The notes beneath the pieces were generated by a model that did no database searches, had not been told where the DNA came from, and was given only the letters and a program-made list of their open reading frames with translations. Position numbers and translations under genes: made by a program. Source: Gammaproteobacteria bacterium (GTDB taxonomy: Bacteria; Pseudomonadota; Gammaproteobacteria; SZUA-229). From it: 34,753 nt of DNA. Where the stretch lies: contig JAPHRB010000136.1 of assembly GCA_026197015.1 (NCBI GenBank), forward strand, positions 1 to 34,753, given 5' to 3'. Below, piece after piece: positions 8,217 through 15,540 of this stretch (position 1 is its first letter; the number at the start of each line of letters is the position of its first letter).

Positions 8217-8355
8217 GTGGGTGAGTTGCGACCGATTGCACTCAATGTGCAATCGCAGCGCGACGAACGCGCAACAGGAAGTTGCGCCGGGCATGCTCAA
8301 AGCGCAGAGAGGACAGGAGTCCGAACGCCCGTGAAGATAGTTAAGTATAAAACAC
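8217..8355 (+). ncRNA. Candidate structured RNA or leader upstream of tRNA-Leu
   Basis: This stretch is clearly GC-richer than its surroundings and is almost fully base-paired on paper. Hairpin 1 (8225-8264) has stems GTTGCG/CGCGAC and CGATTGCAC/GTGCAATCG. Hairpin 2 (8269-8287) is GCGCAAC-AGGAA-GTTGCGC. Stem 3 is CGGGC (8288-8292) with GCCCG (8327-8331), enclosing hairpin 4, GGAC-AGGA-GTCC (8311-8322). Hairpins 2 and 4 both present CAGGA at the loop, similar to the CAGGA(U/A/C)G repeat of CsrB-type RNAs. It could be the 5' leader of the tRNA-Leu transcript or a separate small RNA. No known family was recognised. A possible -10 (TATATT, 8198-8203) lies upstream without a good -35. Confidence 0.4.
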
Positions 8356-8441
8356 GCCGATGTGGTGAAATTGGTAGACACGCTACCTTGAGGGGGTAGT
8401 GAGCCTTGCTCGTGCTGGTTCGACTCCAGTCATCGGCACCA
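8356..8441 (+). tRNA. tRNA-Leu (anticodon GAG)
   Basis: The 86-base sequence folds as a class II tRNA. The acceptor stem is GCCGATG/CATCGGC, the D arm carries TGGTAGAC, and the anticodon stem CTACC/GGTAG holds a TTGAGGG loop (anticodon GAG). A long variable arm follows, then a T arm with GGTTCGACTCC, discriminator A, and encoded CCA (8439-8441). The position after secG is conserved in many gammaproteobacteria. Confidence 0.96.
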
Positions 8442-8450
8442 TTTTAAGTT

Positions 8451-8485
8451 ATTCCTGATGAGTTATATTTTTAACCATCAGGAAT
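8451..8485. terminator. Hairpin between convergent tRNA-Leu and the chemotaxis gene
   Basis: ATTCCTGATG (8451-8460) pairs perfectly with CATCAGGAAT (8476-8485), and the loop is closed further by GTTA/TAAC. There is no long T-run on either side, but the position between convergent genes suggests a bidirectional transcription stop. Confidence 0.5.
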
Positions 8486-8499
8486 TAAATAAACTTAAG

Positions 8500-10545
8500 T
8501 TAAACTTTAAACTTGCTTGCTACAGTATGTAGATTAGTACTTAACTGAGCAAGGTCAGCGCTTGCTGATGTTATTTGTTTGGAACCAGCTGCTGTTTCAT
8601 TTGAGATATCAGAAATATTTGTAATATTACGGTTTATTTCTTCTGCTGTCGCACTTTGTTCTTCTGCAGCGCTGGCTATTTGAATGCTCATGTCATTTAT
8701 CTGTTCTACGGCTTTAGATATGGCTCCTAAAGATGTGCCGGCTTTTGATGCTTGTTCAACTACGGCTTGTATTTCTTTACGGCTCTTGTTCATGGCATTA
8801 ACTACATTTCTTGAACCACTTTGTAGTTTTTCTATGACCTGATTTATCTCTTCAGTTGATTTCTGTGTGCGACCTGCCAGTGTTCTCACTTCATCTGCAA
8901 CAACAGCAAAACCGCGACCCTGTTCACCCGCACGTGCAGCTTCAATGGCTGCATTTAAGGCGAGTAAATTAGTTTGTTCAGCCACACTTTTAATAACATC
9001 AAGAACAGCATTGATGTTGTCGCTATCCTGCTCTAATTCGTGAATACTATCAGCCGTGCCATCTAAATGCTGAGCAAGTTCCTGAACTGCAGTGATAACA
9101 TCATCAACATCTTTTTTCCCTTGTACTGTTTCTGTATTGGCTTCTTCTGCTGCGTTAGCAGTGCCTGAAATGTTTCTACTGACTTCAAGCACTGTTGAGC
9201 TCATCTCATTCATTGCTGCAGCTACTTGTTCCGTTTGAGACTGTTGCTCAAGAATTCTGTCGCTAGTTTGTTGGGAAGTGGCGGACAGTTCTTCTGACGC
9301 GCTAGCAACCTGATTTACAGAGTTTGTGATTTGTTGGACAATGTTACTAATCCCATTAGACATTTCATTGATAGCAGCGGATAGTTCAGTAAGTTCATCG
9401 TTTCCACTTAGTTTTAATTCCTCACCAGTAAGGTCACCATTAGCAATACTTTTAGCTCGGTCGACGACTGTAGTAAGTCGAGAAGTAATCATGCGGCTAA
9501 TAAGTACTGAAATTACAATACCTAGTCCTATGCTAATTAATGATCCCAGTATTAATACTGTTTTCATTGATGTGTTTTCTTTATTTAGTAAAGCTTTATC
9601 AATACTGGCTAGTTTGTCCTGTGATTCACGCATTTGTTTTAATATTTGCATGATGCTTTTAGCTTTTGGTGCGGCTTCTGTTTCTAGCCAGTAATTGGCC
9701 AGATTCCAGTTTTTAGCTGAGCGTAATGAAAACATTTTTGCAGGTAATGGTGCGAAACTTGCTCTTGAGGTTTTATAGTTATTCCAGAATGTTTTTTGTT
9801 TTTCATTAAATAAACTACTTATTTTAGAAATTTGTCCAAATCGAGCTTCATTTACCTTCCATTTTGATTTGAAGTTATTTGCAAATGTCATATCACCAGT
9901 AAGCAGGTATGCTCGAATATTCGCCAGGCCAAGAGCAAATGAGCCTCTGCTATCGGCAAGTAGTTTCAATAAGTGTTTGCGTTGAGTGGTTGCGGGTAAA
10001 TATGATTCTTCATTGATTAATGAAGTTATCGCATTAATGACCTCTTTAGCTTTTGGTGCTGCTTCTGATAAGAGTAAATTAAATGAAGGTATATTTTCGG
10101 AGGTGTGAGAAATATCTTCTATTTTCTGTTGCTTCTGGCGAAATATGCTTATATGTTTTTTTACTTCATTGAGTCTGTTAATGTTTTCAGGATTTGTCCA
10201 ATGAGAGGAGAATTCATCCATCTGATTAATGGCTGTATCAATAAGCTCCCAACCTCGCAATCGTTCAGCTTTGAATTTTTGAGCGCTGACTTCGTTTTCG
10301 CCAAGAATCATGTAACCACGTAGTCCGGCCAGAGTAAGGTGTATCCCATCTGATATCTGTAAGCCCGCAAGTACGCTTGGTAGGCGTAAATCAACTAATC
10401 TATGCTGTACTTTCTGTGTGTTGTTTAAGGAGGTTAAGCTATTAATGGAGGCTAATGCGGTTAAAATTAGTATCAGACCGAAGCCCGCAAATAGTTTATT
10501 TTGAATTGTTATTTTTATAGGTCTACCATTAAAAAAATTTATCAC
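8500..10545 (-). CDS. Methyl-accepting chemotaxis protein with duplicated helical sensor domain
   Basis: This is a transmembrane chemoreceptor that passes ligand signals to CheA/CheW. The 681 residues comprise membrane helix 1 (about 17-38), a large all-helical periplasmic region (39-327), membrane helix 2 (about 329-350), HAMP (about 350-403), and a cytoplasmic signalling rod to the end. The hairpin tip is canonical: EQTNLLALNAAIEAARAG begins at 523. The periplasmic region appears to be two related halves: the heptapeptide EAAPKAK occurs at 161-167 and again at 290-296, each downstream of an LxxLRGYxxxG-like or NIRAYLLTGD segment (near 72 and 209). This suggests an HBM-like bimodular sensor; the ligand is unknown. 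There is no C-terminal CheR-tether pentapeptide. The start is GTG with a poor ribosome binding site. It is an isolated gene, oriented against both neighbours. Confidence 0.93.
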   Translation of the reverse strand: MINFFNGRPIKITIQNKLFAGFGLILILTALASINSLTSLNNTQKVQHRLVDLRLPSVLAGLQISDGIHLTLAGLRGYMILGENEVSAQKFKAERLRGWELIDTAINQMDEFSSHWTNPENINRLNEVKKHISIFRQKQQKIEDISHTSENIPSFNLLLSEAAPKAKEVINAITSLINEESYLPATTQRKHLLKLLADSRGSFALGLANIRAYLLTGDMTFANNFKSKWKVNEARFGQISKISSLFNEKQKTFWNNYKTSRASFAPLPAKMFSLRSAKNWNLANYWLETEAAPKAKSIMQILKQMRESQDKLASIDKALLNKENTSMKTVLILGSLISIGLGIVISVLISRMITSRLTTVVDRAKSIANGDLTGEELKLSGNDELTELSAAINEMSNGISNIVQQITNSVNQVASASEELSATSQQTSDRILEQQSQTEQVAAAMNEMSSTVLEVSRNISGTANAAEEANTETVQGKKDVDDVITAVQELAQHLDGTADSIHELEQDSDNINAVLDVIKSVAEQTNLLALNAAIEAARAGEQGRGFAVVADEVRTLAGRTQKSTEEINQVIEKLQSGSRNVVNAMNKSRKEIQAVVEQASKAGTSLGAISKAVEQINDMSIQIASAAEEQSATAEEINRNITNISDISNETAAGSKQITSASADLAQLSTNLHTVASKFKV

Positions 10546-10609
10546 GCTAAAGCATCATCCAGAATATTGGGTTAAAAGCTAAATATTAGCCTTATAAATA
10601 ATAACCTTA

Positions 10610-10637
10610 ATTAAAGTATGTATTATGATTTTGTCAA
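10610..10637 (-). promoter_or_regulatory. Probable promoter for the chemotaxis receptor gene
   Basis: Read leftward, a perfect TTGACA (10637-10632) is followed after 16 bases by TTTAAT (10615-10610). It lies about 65 bases before the GTG start. I saw no sigma28-type motif, although chemoreceptors are often under that factor. Confidence 0.45.
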
Positions 10638-10828
10638 ATTAAATGACAGATTTATCAACTTTCATTAATGTGATGTTTTTATTGAGCTTTATTTAAATTA
10701 GATTATTATTAATCACTAATGCATTTGTTTTTTTTATGATTTAAATACAATTCGAAATTTTATTGAGTAGTGGCTAGAGGGTATTATTTGTTTTTGGTAT
10801 TATAATAAGCTTCACTTATCGTGAGATA

Positions 10829-10841
10829 CACATAATATGTG
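10829..10841. promoter_or_regulatory. Palindrome upstream of the nuo promoter, possible operator
   Basis: CACATA-A-TATGTG is a perfect inverted repeat centred on 10835, about 25 bases before the predicted -35 of nuoA. It is in a typical position for a transcription factor. It does not match the CRP or FNR consensus well, so no regulator is named. Confidence 0.35.
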
Positions 10842-10859
10842 ATGACATGAGCATATTTA

Positions 10860-10889
10860 TTGACTAAAGTCAGTGCTGCAAACCATAAT
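10860..10889 (+). promoter_or_regulatory. Probable sigma70 promoter of the nuo operon
   Basis: TTGACT (10860-10865) and CATAAT (10884-10889) are 18 bases apart, each with five of six consensus bases. A small palindrome TGACT-AA-AGTCA (10861-10872) overlaps the -35 and could be an operator. The predicted leader to nuoA is about 37 bases. Confidence 0.55.
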
Positions 10890-10932
10890 AAGAGCTTTGC
10901 CTCGTCATTATTGACTGTGAGAAAACAATAAA

Positions 10933-11292
10933 ATGCTCGAAAATTACATACCTGTTTTAATTTTTATTGCTGTTGGTTTATTCGTTGGTGTCGCTATGAT
11001 TGCGCTGGGCGGATTTATTCTTGCTCCTAGCAAACCTGATGAAGTAAAAAATTCCCCTTATGAATGCGGTTTTTCTGCATTTGAAGATGCACGTTTGAAG
11101 TTTGATGTGCGCTTTTATCTGGTTGCAATTCTGTTTATTATTTTTGATCTGGAAATTGCATTTCTATTCCCCTGGGCTATTGTGCTTGAGGATATTGGAA
11201 TATTCGGCATAGTGGCTATGGGAATATTTCTTGGAATACTGGTAATTGGATTTATATATGAGTGGAAAAAAGGGGCGCTAGAATGGGAATAG
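10933..11292 (+). CDS. nuoA: NADH-quinone oxidoreductase subunit A
   Basis: NuoA is a three-helix membrane subunit at the junction of the membrane arm with the quinone site of complex I. The 119-residue product has helices at about 8-30, 60-82 and 88-110. It carries the conserved loop YECGFSAFEDARLKFDVRFY (about 43-62) and the acidic FDLEIAFLFPW helix, both diagnostic of the family. It is the first gene of the operon and its final codons overlap the nuoB start by ten bases. A weak purine stretch (GTGAGAAAA) precedes the ATG. Confidence 0.96.
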   Translation: MLENYIPVLIFIAVGLFVGVAMIALGGFILAPSKPDEVKNSPYECGFSAFEDARLKFDVRFYLVAILFIIFDLEIAFLFPWAIVLEDIGIFGIVAMGIFLGILVIGFIYEWKKGALEWE

Positions 11293-11765
11293 AAGGCATT
11301 CTGGACAAAGGTTTTGTCACCACGTCAGTTGATAGCGTTGTTAACTGGGCACGTACCGGTTCAATGTGGCCAATGACGTTTGGTTTGGCATGTTGTGCGG
11401 TTGAAATGATGCAGGCTGGTGCCTCCCGTTATGATCTTGATCGATTCGGTATTATTTTCCGTGGTTCACCTCGACAGTCTGATGTAATGATTGTTGCCGG
11501 CACCTTAACGAATAAAATGGCTCCTGCGTTACGTAAAGTGTATGACCAGATGCCGGAGCCGCGTTGGGTTATATCCATGGGGTCATGTGCTAACGGCGGT
11601 GGTTATTATCATTACTCCTATTCAGTAGTCAGGGGCTGCGACAGAATTATCCCGGTAGATATTTATGTGCCAGGTTGCCCGCCAACGGCAGAAGCATTGA
11701 TTTATGGAATAATTCAATTGCAAAATAAAATTAAACGCACTTGTACTATTGCTCGACAGGCTTAA
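11283..11765 (+). CDS. nuoB: NADH-quinone oxidoreductase subunit B
   Basis: NuoB carries iron-sulfur cluster N2, the last electron carrier before quinone. The 160-residue protein has the four expected ligands C37, C38 (in GLACCAVEMM), C102 (in GSCANGG) and C132 (in PGCPPTAE). I chose the ATG at 11283 over the in-frame ATG at 11262. It gives the standard MGIEGILDKGFVTTS-like start, and AGGGG lies about ten bases upstream. It overlaps the end of nuoA, implying translational coupling. Confidence 0.96.
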   Translation: MGIEGILDKGFVTTSVDSVVNWARTGSMWPMTFGLACCAVEMMQAGASRYDLDRFGIIFRGSPRQSDVMIVAGTLTNKMAPALRKVYDQMPEPRWVISMGSCANGGGYYHYSYSVVRGCDRIIPVDIYVPGCPPTAEALIYGIIQLQNKIKRTCTIARQA

Positions 11766-12490
11766 TGAATATGACGGCAATTGAAAAACTATCAGAGCAA
11801 CTTGATCAGGTTTTTACTTCTAAATTACAAAGTAAGAAACTGGAGCTGGGTGAGATTACTATTGAAGTAAGCGCAGATGATTATTTAACGGTTTGTAAAC
11901 AACTGCATGATAATGAGTCTTTTGCTTTTGAAATTCTTATTGATTTATGCGGTATAGATTATTCCGCTTATGGTCAGGACGAATGGAAAACGGATGCCTC
12001 TGCAAATGGTTTCAGTCGGGGTGTAGAGAGTGCTCAGCATGGCCGTTTAAAATTTGGTGATGAGTTGCCCGAAAACGAAAATAGCGGCAAACGCTTCGCG
12101 GTTATAGTGCATTTATTATCGATTAAAAATAATCAACGGTTACGCGTTCGAGTATTTGCTGAAGATGATGCGTACCCTGTTGTTAAGTCAGTAGTTGATA
12201 TCTGGAATGGTGTTAACTGGTTTGAACGTGAAGCGTTTGATTTATTCGGTATCCATTTTGATGGGCACCCTGATTTACGACGCATTCTCACCGATTATGG
12301 TTTTGTGGGTCACCCCTTTAGAAAAGATTTCCCTTTATCGGGTAACGTTGAAATGCGTTATGACGAAGAGCAAAAACGTGTTGTATATGAACCGGTGAGT
12401 ATTGAACCTCGAGTACTGGTTCCACGTGTCATCAGAGAAAATAAAAAACATCAAAACCTGTCTGCTAATGAACTGGAAAGTGAAGATTAA
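11765..12490 (+). CDS. nuoC: NADH-quinone oxidoreductase subunit C
   Basis: NuoC is the 30-kDa peripheral-arm subunit of complex I, here separate from NuoD rather than fused as in E. coli. The 242-residue product has the family signature near residues 150-175 (WFEREAFDLFGIHFDGHPDLRR region) followed by the GHPFRKDFP motif. A hydrophilic insert (roughly residues 70-105, rich in Glu, Asn and Gly) precedes FAVIVHLLS; similar inserts occur in other gammaproteobacterial NuoC. The start is taken as the ATG that overlaps the nuoB stop (TAATG); another ATG lies two codons further in. A Glu/Lys-rich tail ends the protein. Confidence 0.95.
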   Translation: MNMTAIEKLSEQLDQVFTSKLQSKKLELGEITIEVSADDYLTVCKQLHDNESFAFEILIDLCGIDYSAYGQDEWKTDASANGFSRGVESAQHGRLKFGDELPENENSGKRFAVIVHLLSIKNNQRLRVRVFAEDDAYPVVKSVVDIWNGVNWFEREAFDLFGIHFDGHPDLRRILTDYGFVGHPFRKDFPLSGNVEMRYDEEQKRVVYEPVSIEPRVLVPRVIRENKKHQNLSANELESED

Positions 12491-12492
12491 AC

Positions 12493-13746
12493 ATGCCTGA
12501 AATTCGCAACTATACATTGAATTTTGGCCCTCAGCATCCAGCAGCCCATGGCGTATTACGTTTGATACTGGAAATGGATGGAGAGGTTATTCAGCGAGCA
12601 GACCCGCATATTGGTTTGTTGCATCGAGCAACGGAAAAGCTGGCTGAGTCAAAACCTTATAATCAAAGCATTGGTTATATGGATCGTCTCGATTATGTTT
12701 CCATGATGTGTAATGAACACGGTTATATTTTGGCATTAGAAAAATTACTTGGTGTAGAAGTCCCTGAACGTGCGCAATATATTCGCGTTATGTTTGATGA
12801 AATCACCCGGCTTTTAAATCATTTGTTATGGATTGGTGCTCATGGTTTAGATGTGGGGGCGATGACAATGTTTTTATACGCTTTCCGTGAACGTGAAGAT
12901 TTAATGGATGTATACGAAGCGGTTTCTGGCGCACGTTTACATGCTACTTATTATCGTCCGGGTGGAGTCGCGCGTGACCTGCCTGATTCAATGCCTCAAT
13001 ACAAAGCATCTAAATGGCACAGTCAGAAAGAAGTTAATAGATTAAATGATACCCGTAGTGGTTCATTGCTTGATTTTATTGAAGACTTTACAAAACGTTT
13101 TCCAACTTATGTAGATGAGTATGAAACGCTATTAACCGATAATCGAATCTGGAAGCAGCGTTTAGTTGATATTGCGATTGTTTCACCCGAGCGTGCGATG
13201 CAATTAGGTTTTACGGGTCCCATGTTACGTGGTTCTGGTGTTGAGTGGGATTTACGAAAAAAACAGCCTTATGCTGTCTACGATAAAATGGATTTTGATA
13301 TTCCTGTGGGTACCAATGGTGATTCTTATGATCGTTATCTGGTGCGCATGGAAGAGATGCGACAGTCCAATAGAATTATCAGGCAATGCGTAGACTGGTT
13401 AAGAGTAAACCCCGGCCCAGTACTGGCGCAGGATCATAAAGTAACGCCACCCAGCCGTAAAGAAATGAAAGGTGATATGGAATCGTTGATTCATCACTTT
13501 AAATTATTTACTGAAGGTTTCTGTTTGCCAGAAGGTGAAGCTTATGGTGCAGTTGAGCACCCTAAGGGGGAGTTTGGCGTTTATTTAAATTCAGATGGTG
13601 CGAATAAGCCTTACCGGTTAAAAATTCGTGCCCCGGGTTTTGCCCATTTATCAGCATTAGATGAAATGACCCGCGGACACATGTTATCTGATGTGGTTGC
13701 GGTAATTGGAACACAAGATATCGTATTTGGTGAAATAGACCGATGA
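12493..13746 (+). CDS. nuoD: NADH-quinone oxidoreductase subunit D
   Basis: NuoD is the 49-kDa subunit that forms the quinone-binding pocket with NuoB. The protein has 417 residues. The N-terminal HPAAHGVLRL motif (about 15-24) supplies the quinone-pocket histidine. GLLHRATEKLAE, PYNQSIGYMDRLDYVS and the C-terminal RAPGFAHLSALDEM complete the family pattern, ending in the typical VFGEIDR. It begins two bases after the nuoC stop, and its stop overlaps the nuoE start by four bases (ATGA). A GGAAAGTGAAG stretch provides the ribosome binding site. Confidence 0.97.
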   Translation: MPEIRNYTLNFGPQHPAAHGVLRLILEMDGEVIQRADPHIGLLHRATEKLAESKPYNQSIGYMDRLDYVSMMCNEHGYILALEKLLGVEVPERAQYIRVMFDEITRLLNHLLWIGAHGLDVGAMTMFLYAFREREDLMDVYEAVSGARLHATYYRPGGVARDLPDSMPQYKASKWHSQKEVNRLNDTRSGSLLDFIEDFTKRFPTYVDEYETLLTDNRIWKQRLVDIAIVSPERAMQLGFTGPMLRGSGVEWDLRKKQPYAVYDKMDFDIPVGTNGDSYDRYLVRMEEMRQSNRIIRQCVDWLRVNPGPVLAQDHKVTPPSRKEMKGDMESLIHHFKLFTEGFCLPEGEAYGAVEHPKGEFGVYLNSDGANKPYRLKIRAPGFAHLSALDEMTRGHMLSDVVAVIGTQDIVFGEIDR

Positions 13747-14237
13747 GTACAGACGAACAAGTTTTATCAGCACATACATTAGAAGAAATTGCAGAGTGGG
13801 AATCTCGATACCCGCCTGAGCATAAAAAATCTGCATTGCTGGCTGCTTTGACTGCGGCGCAACATCAAAACAAAGGTTTTTTAACTGTGCCTATAATGGA
13901 CGCAGTAGCGAAAAGACTGGAGTTGTCAAAAATAGAAGTTTATGAAGTGGCTAGCTTCTATTCAATGTATGAATTAAACCCGGTTGGTAGAAATAATGTA
14001 GCAGTCTGTACCAATGTCTGTTGCATGCTGATGGGGTCGGATACGATTGTAAGTCACCTTGAAAAAAAGCTGGGTATTAAATTAGGTGAAAGTACAGATG
14101 ACGGTCGGATCTATTTAAAAGTTGAAGAAGAATGTCTTGCAGCTTGTGCCGGTGGCCCAATGATGCAGGTTAATCATAAATATTATACTGAGCTCACTAT
14201 TGATAAAGTAGATGAGATCATTGACGGGCTGGATTAG
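13743..14237 (+). CDS. nuoE: NADH-quinone oxidoreductase subunit E
   Basis: NuoE is the 24-kDa thioredoxin-like ferredoxin holding the off-path 2Fe-2S cluster N1a in the NADH-oxidising module. The 164-residue product shows the ligands C89 and C94 (in CTNVCCML, with an extra C93), then C131 and C135 (in EECLAACAGGP). The N-terminal helical domain (about 12-80) includes the EVASFYSMYE motif. Its start overlaps the nuoD stop, and it ends 16 bases before nuoF. Confidence 0.96.
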   Translation: MSTDEQVLSAHTLEEIAEWESRYPPEHKKSALLAALTAAQHQNKGFLTVPIMDAVAKRLELSKIEVYEVASFYSMYELNPVGRNNVAVCTNVCCMLMGSDTIVSHLEKKLGIKLGESTDDGRIYLKVEEECLAACAGGPMMQVNHKYYTELTIDKVDEIIDGLD

Positions 14238-14253
14238 ATTATGGTGATTGGGC

Positions 14254-15540
14254 ATGGCTAACGAAGTTTGCTACGCAACGCTGCAATTTGAAAGCGAGCA
14301 ATGGTCCTATGAAAACTATCTAAAGGTAGGCGGTTATCAGGCATGGAATAAAATCCTTGAGGAAAAACTGTCACCAGAAGATGTTATTGAAATTGTAAAA
14401 GCCTCGGGTTTGCGTGGTCGTGGTGGAGCAGGTTTTCCTACCGGATTGAAATGGAGCTTTATGCCGCGTAATGCACCGGTGCAGAAATATATTGTGTGTA
14501 ATTCAGATGAATCTGAACCGGGTACCTGCAAAGATAGAGATATTTTACGATTTAACCCCCATGCACTAGTTGAAGGTATGCTTATTGCGGGTTACTGCAT
14601 TGGCGCCACGGTTGGTTACAACTATATGCGCGGTGAGTTTATGGATGAGGTTTATGAGCGCTTTTCAGATGCCGTTAAAGAAGCTTATGAGCATGGCTAC
14701 TTAGGTAAAAATATTAATGGCTCAGGTGTTGATTTTGATTTGTATCCAACACTTGGTGCTGGCGCTTATATTTGTGGTGAAGAAACTGCCTTATTAGAAT
14801 CATTAGAAGGTAAAAAAGGTCAGCCAAGATTCAAACCGCCATTCCCGGCTAATGTCGGTTTGTATGGTAAACCGACAACCATAAATAATACTGAATCATT
14901 AGCATCTGTGCCAAGCATTGTGCGTGAAGGCGCTGAATGGTTTAAGGCTTTTGGTGTTGAAAATTCCGGTGGGACTAAATGTTTTTCTGTTTCAGGCCAT
15001 GTGCAAAAACCCGGTAACTTCGAAGTAAATATGGGGCTGCCATTTAAGGAATTATTAGAACTTGCTGGTGGTGTTACTGAAGGGAGACAGTTAAAAGCGG
15101 TTATTCCCGGTGGCTCTTCGGTGCCTGTTGTGCCAGCAGAAATTATGCTTGAAGCCAATATGGATTACGACTCAATTACTAAAGCGGGTTCTATGTTAGG
15201 TTCCGGTGCGTTAATCATAATGGATGACAGCACCGACATGGTAAAAGTACTGCAACGTTTATCACGCTTTTATTTTTCTGAGTCCTGTGGTCAATGTACA
15301 CCTTGTCGTGAAGGTACAGGCTGGTTGTATCGAATGCTGACACGTATTGTTGAAGGCAAAGGTGAACTTGAAGATTTAGATCGACTAGATGATGTTGCTG
15401 CAAAAATTGAAGGCCGTACCATTTGTGCATTGGGTGATGCCGCCGCTATGCCGGTAAGAAGTTTTATTAAACATTATCGTGAAGAATTTGAATACTACAT
15501 TGAACACAAGTGTTCCATGATCGACGGAGCGGGCAAATAA
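14254..15540 (+). CDS. nuoF: NADH-quinone oxidoreductase subunit F
   Basis: NuoF binds NADH and FMN and carries cluster N3; it is the electron entry point of complex I. The 428-residue product has the FMN/NADH glycine motif GRGGAGFPTGLKW at 55-67, the acidic NSDESEPGT block near 83, GAGAYICGEETALLES, and the N3 ligands C345, C348, C351 (ESCGQCTPC) and C391. The ATG at 14254 is preferred over an in-frame TTG at 14248 because GGTGA (14243-14247) is well spaced for it. The stop overlaps the nuoG start (TAATG). Confidence 0.96.
   Translation: MANEVCYATLQFESEQWSYENYLKVGGYQAWNKILEEKLSPEDVIEIVKASGLRGRGGAGFPTGLKWSFMPRNAPVQKYIVCNSDESEPGTCKDRDILRFNPHALVEGMLIAGYCIGATVGYNYMRGEFMDEVYERFSDAVKEAYEHGYLGKNINGSGVDFDLYPTLGAGAYICGEETALLESLEGKKGQPRFKPPFPANVGLYGKPTTINNTESLASVPSIVREGAEWFKAFGVENSGGTKCFSVSGHVQKPGNFEVNMGLPFKELLELAGGVTEGRQLKAVIPGGSSVPVVPAEIMLEANMDYDSITKAGSMLGSGALIIMDDSTDMVKVLQRLSRFYFSESCGQCTPCREGTGWLYRMLTRIVEGKGELEDLDRLDDVAAKIEGRTICALGDAAAMPVRSFIKHYREEFEYYIEHKCSMIDGAGK

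Larger units (their letters stand above)
10546..10932. other. AT-rich divergent control region between the chemoreceptor and nuoA
   Basis: These 387 bases contain no credible gene on either strand. They hold a leftward promoter near the receptor, a rightward promoter near nuoA, a perfect 13-base palindrome at 10829-10841, a TCAC-TTATC-GTGA repeat at 10812-10824, and several long A/T runs between 10670 and 10800 in which I see no further structure. Confidence 0.7.

Noticed and set aside
8346..8351. TATAAA just upstream of tRNA-Leu as its -10 box
   Set aside because: Transcription would start inside the tRNA gene, and no -35 is present at the right distance.
8217..8399. A 60-codon open frame running through the spacer into tRNA-Leu
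   Set aside because: It overlaps half of a clear tRNA, has no family resemblance, and its open length is explained by the GC-rich paired segment.
11262..11282. Upstream ATG extending nuoB by seven residues
   Set aside because: The downstream ATG has a better-placed AGGGG and gives the conserved N terminus.
15510..15539. Upstream ATG extending nuoG by ten residues
   Set aside because: The extension lies inside the conserved end of nuoF and does not match NuoG; the TAATG overlap start is typical of this operon.
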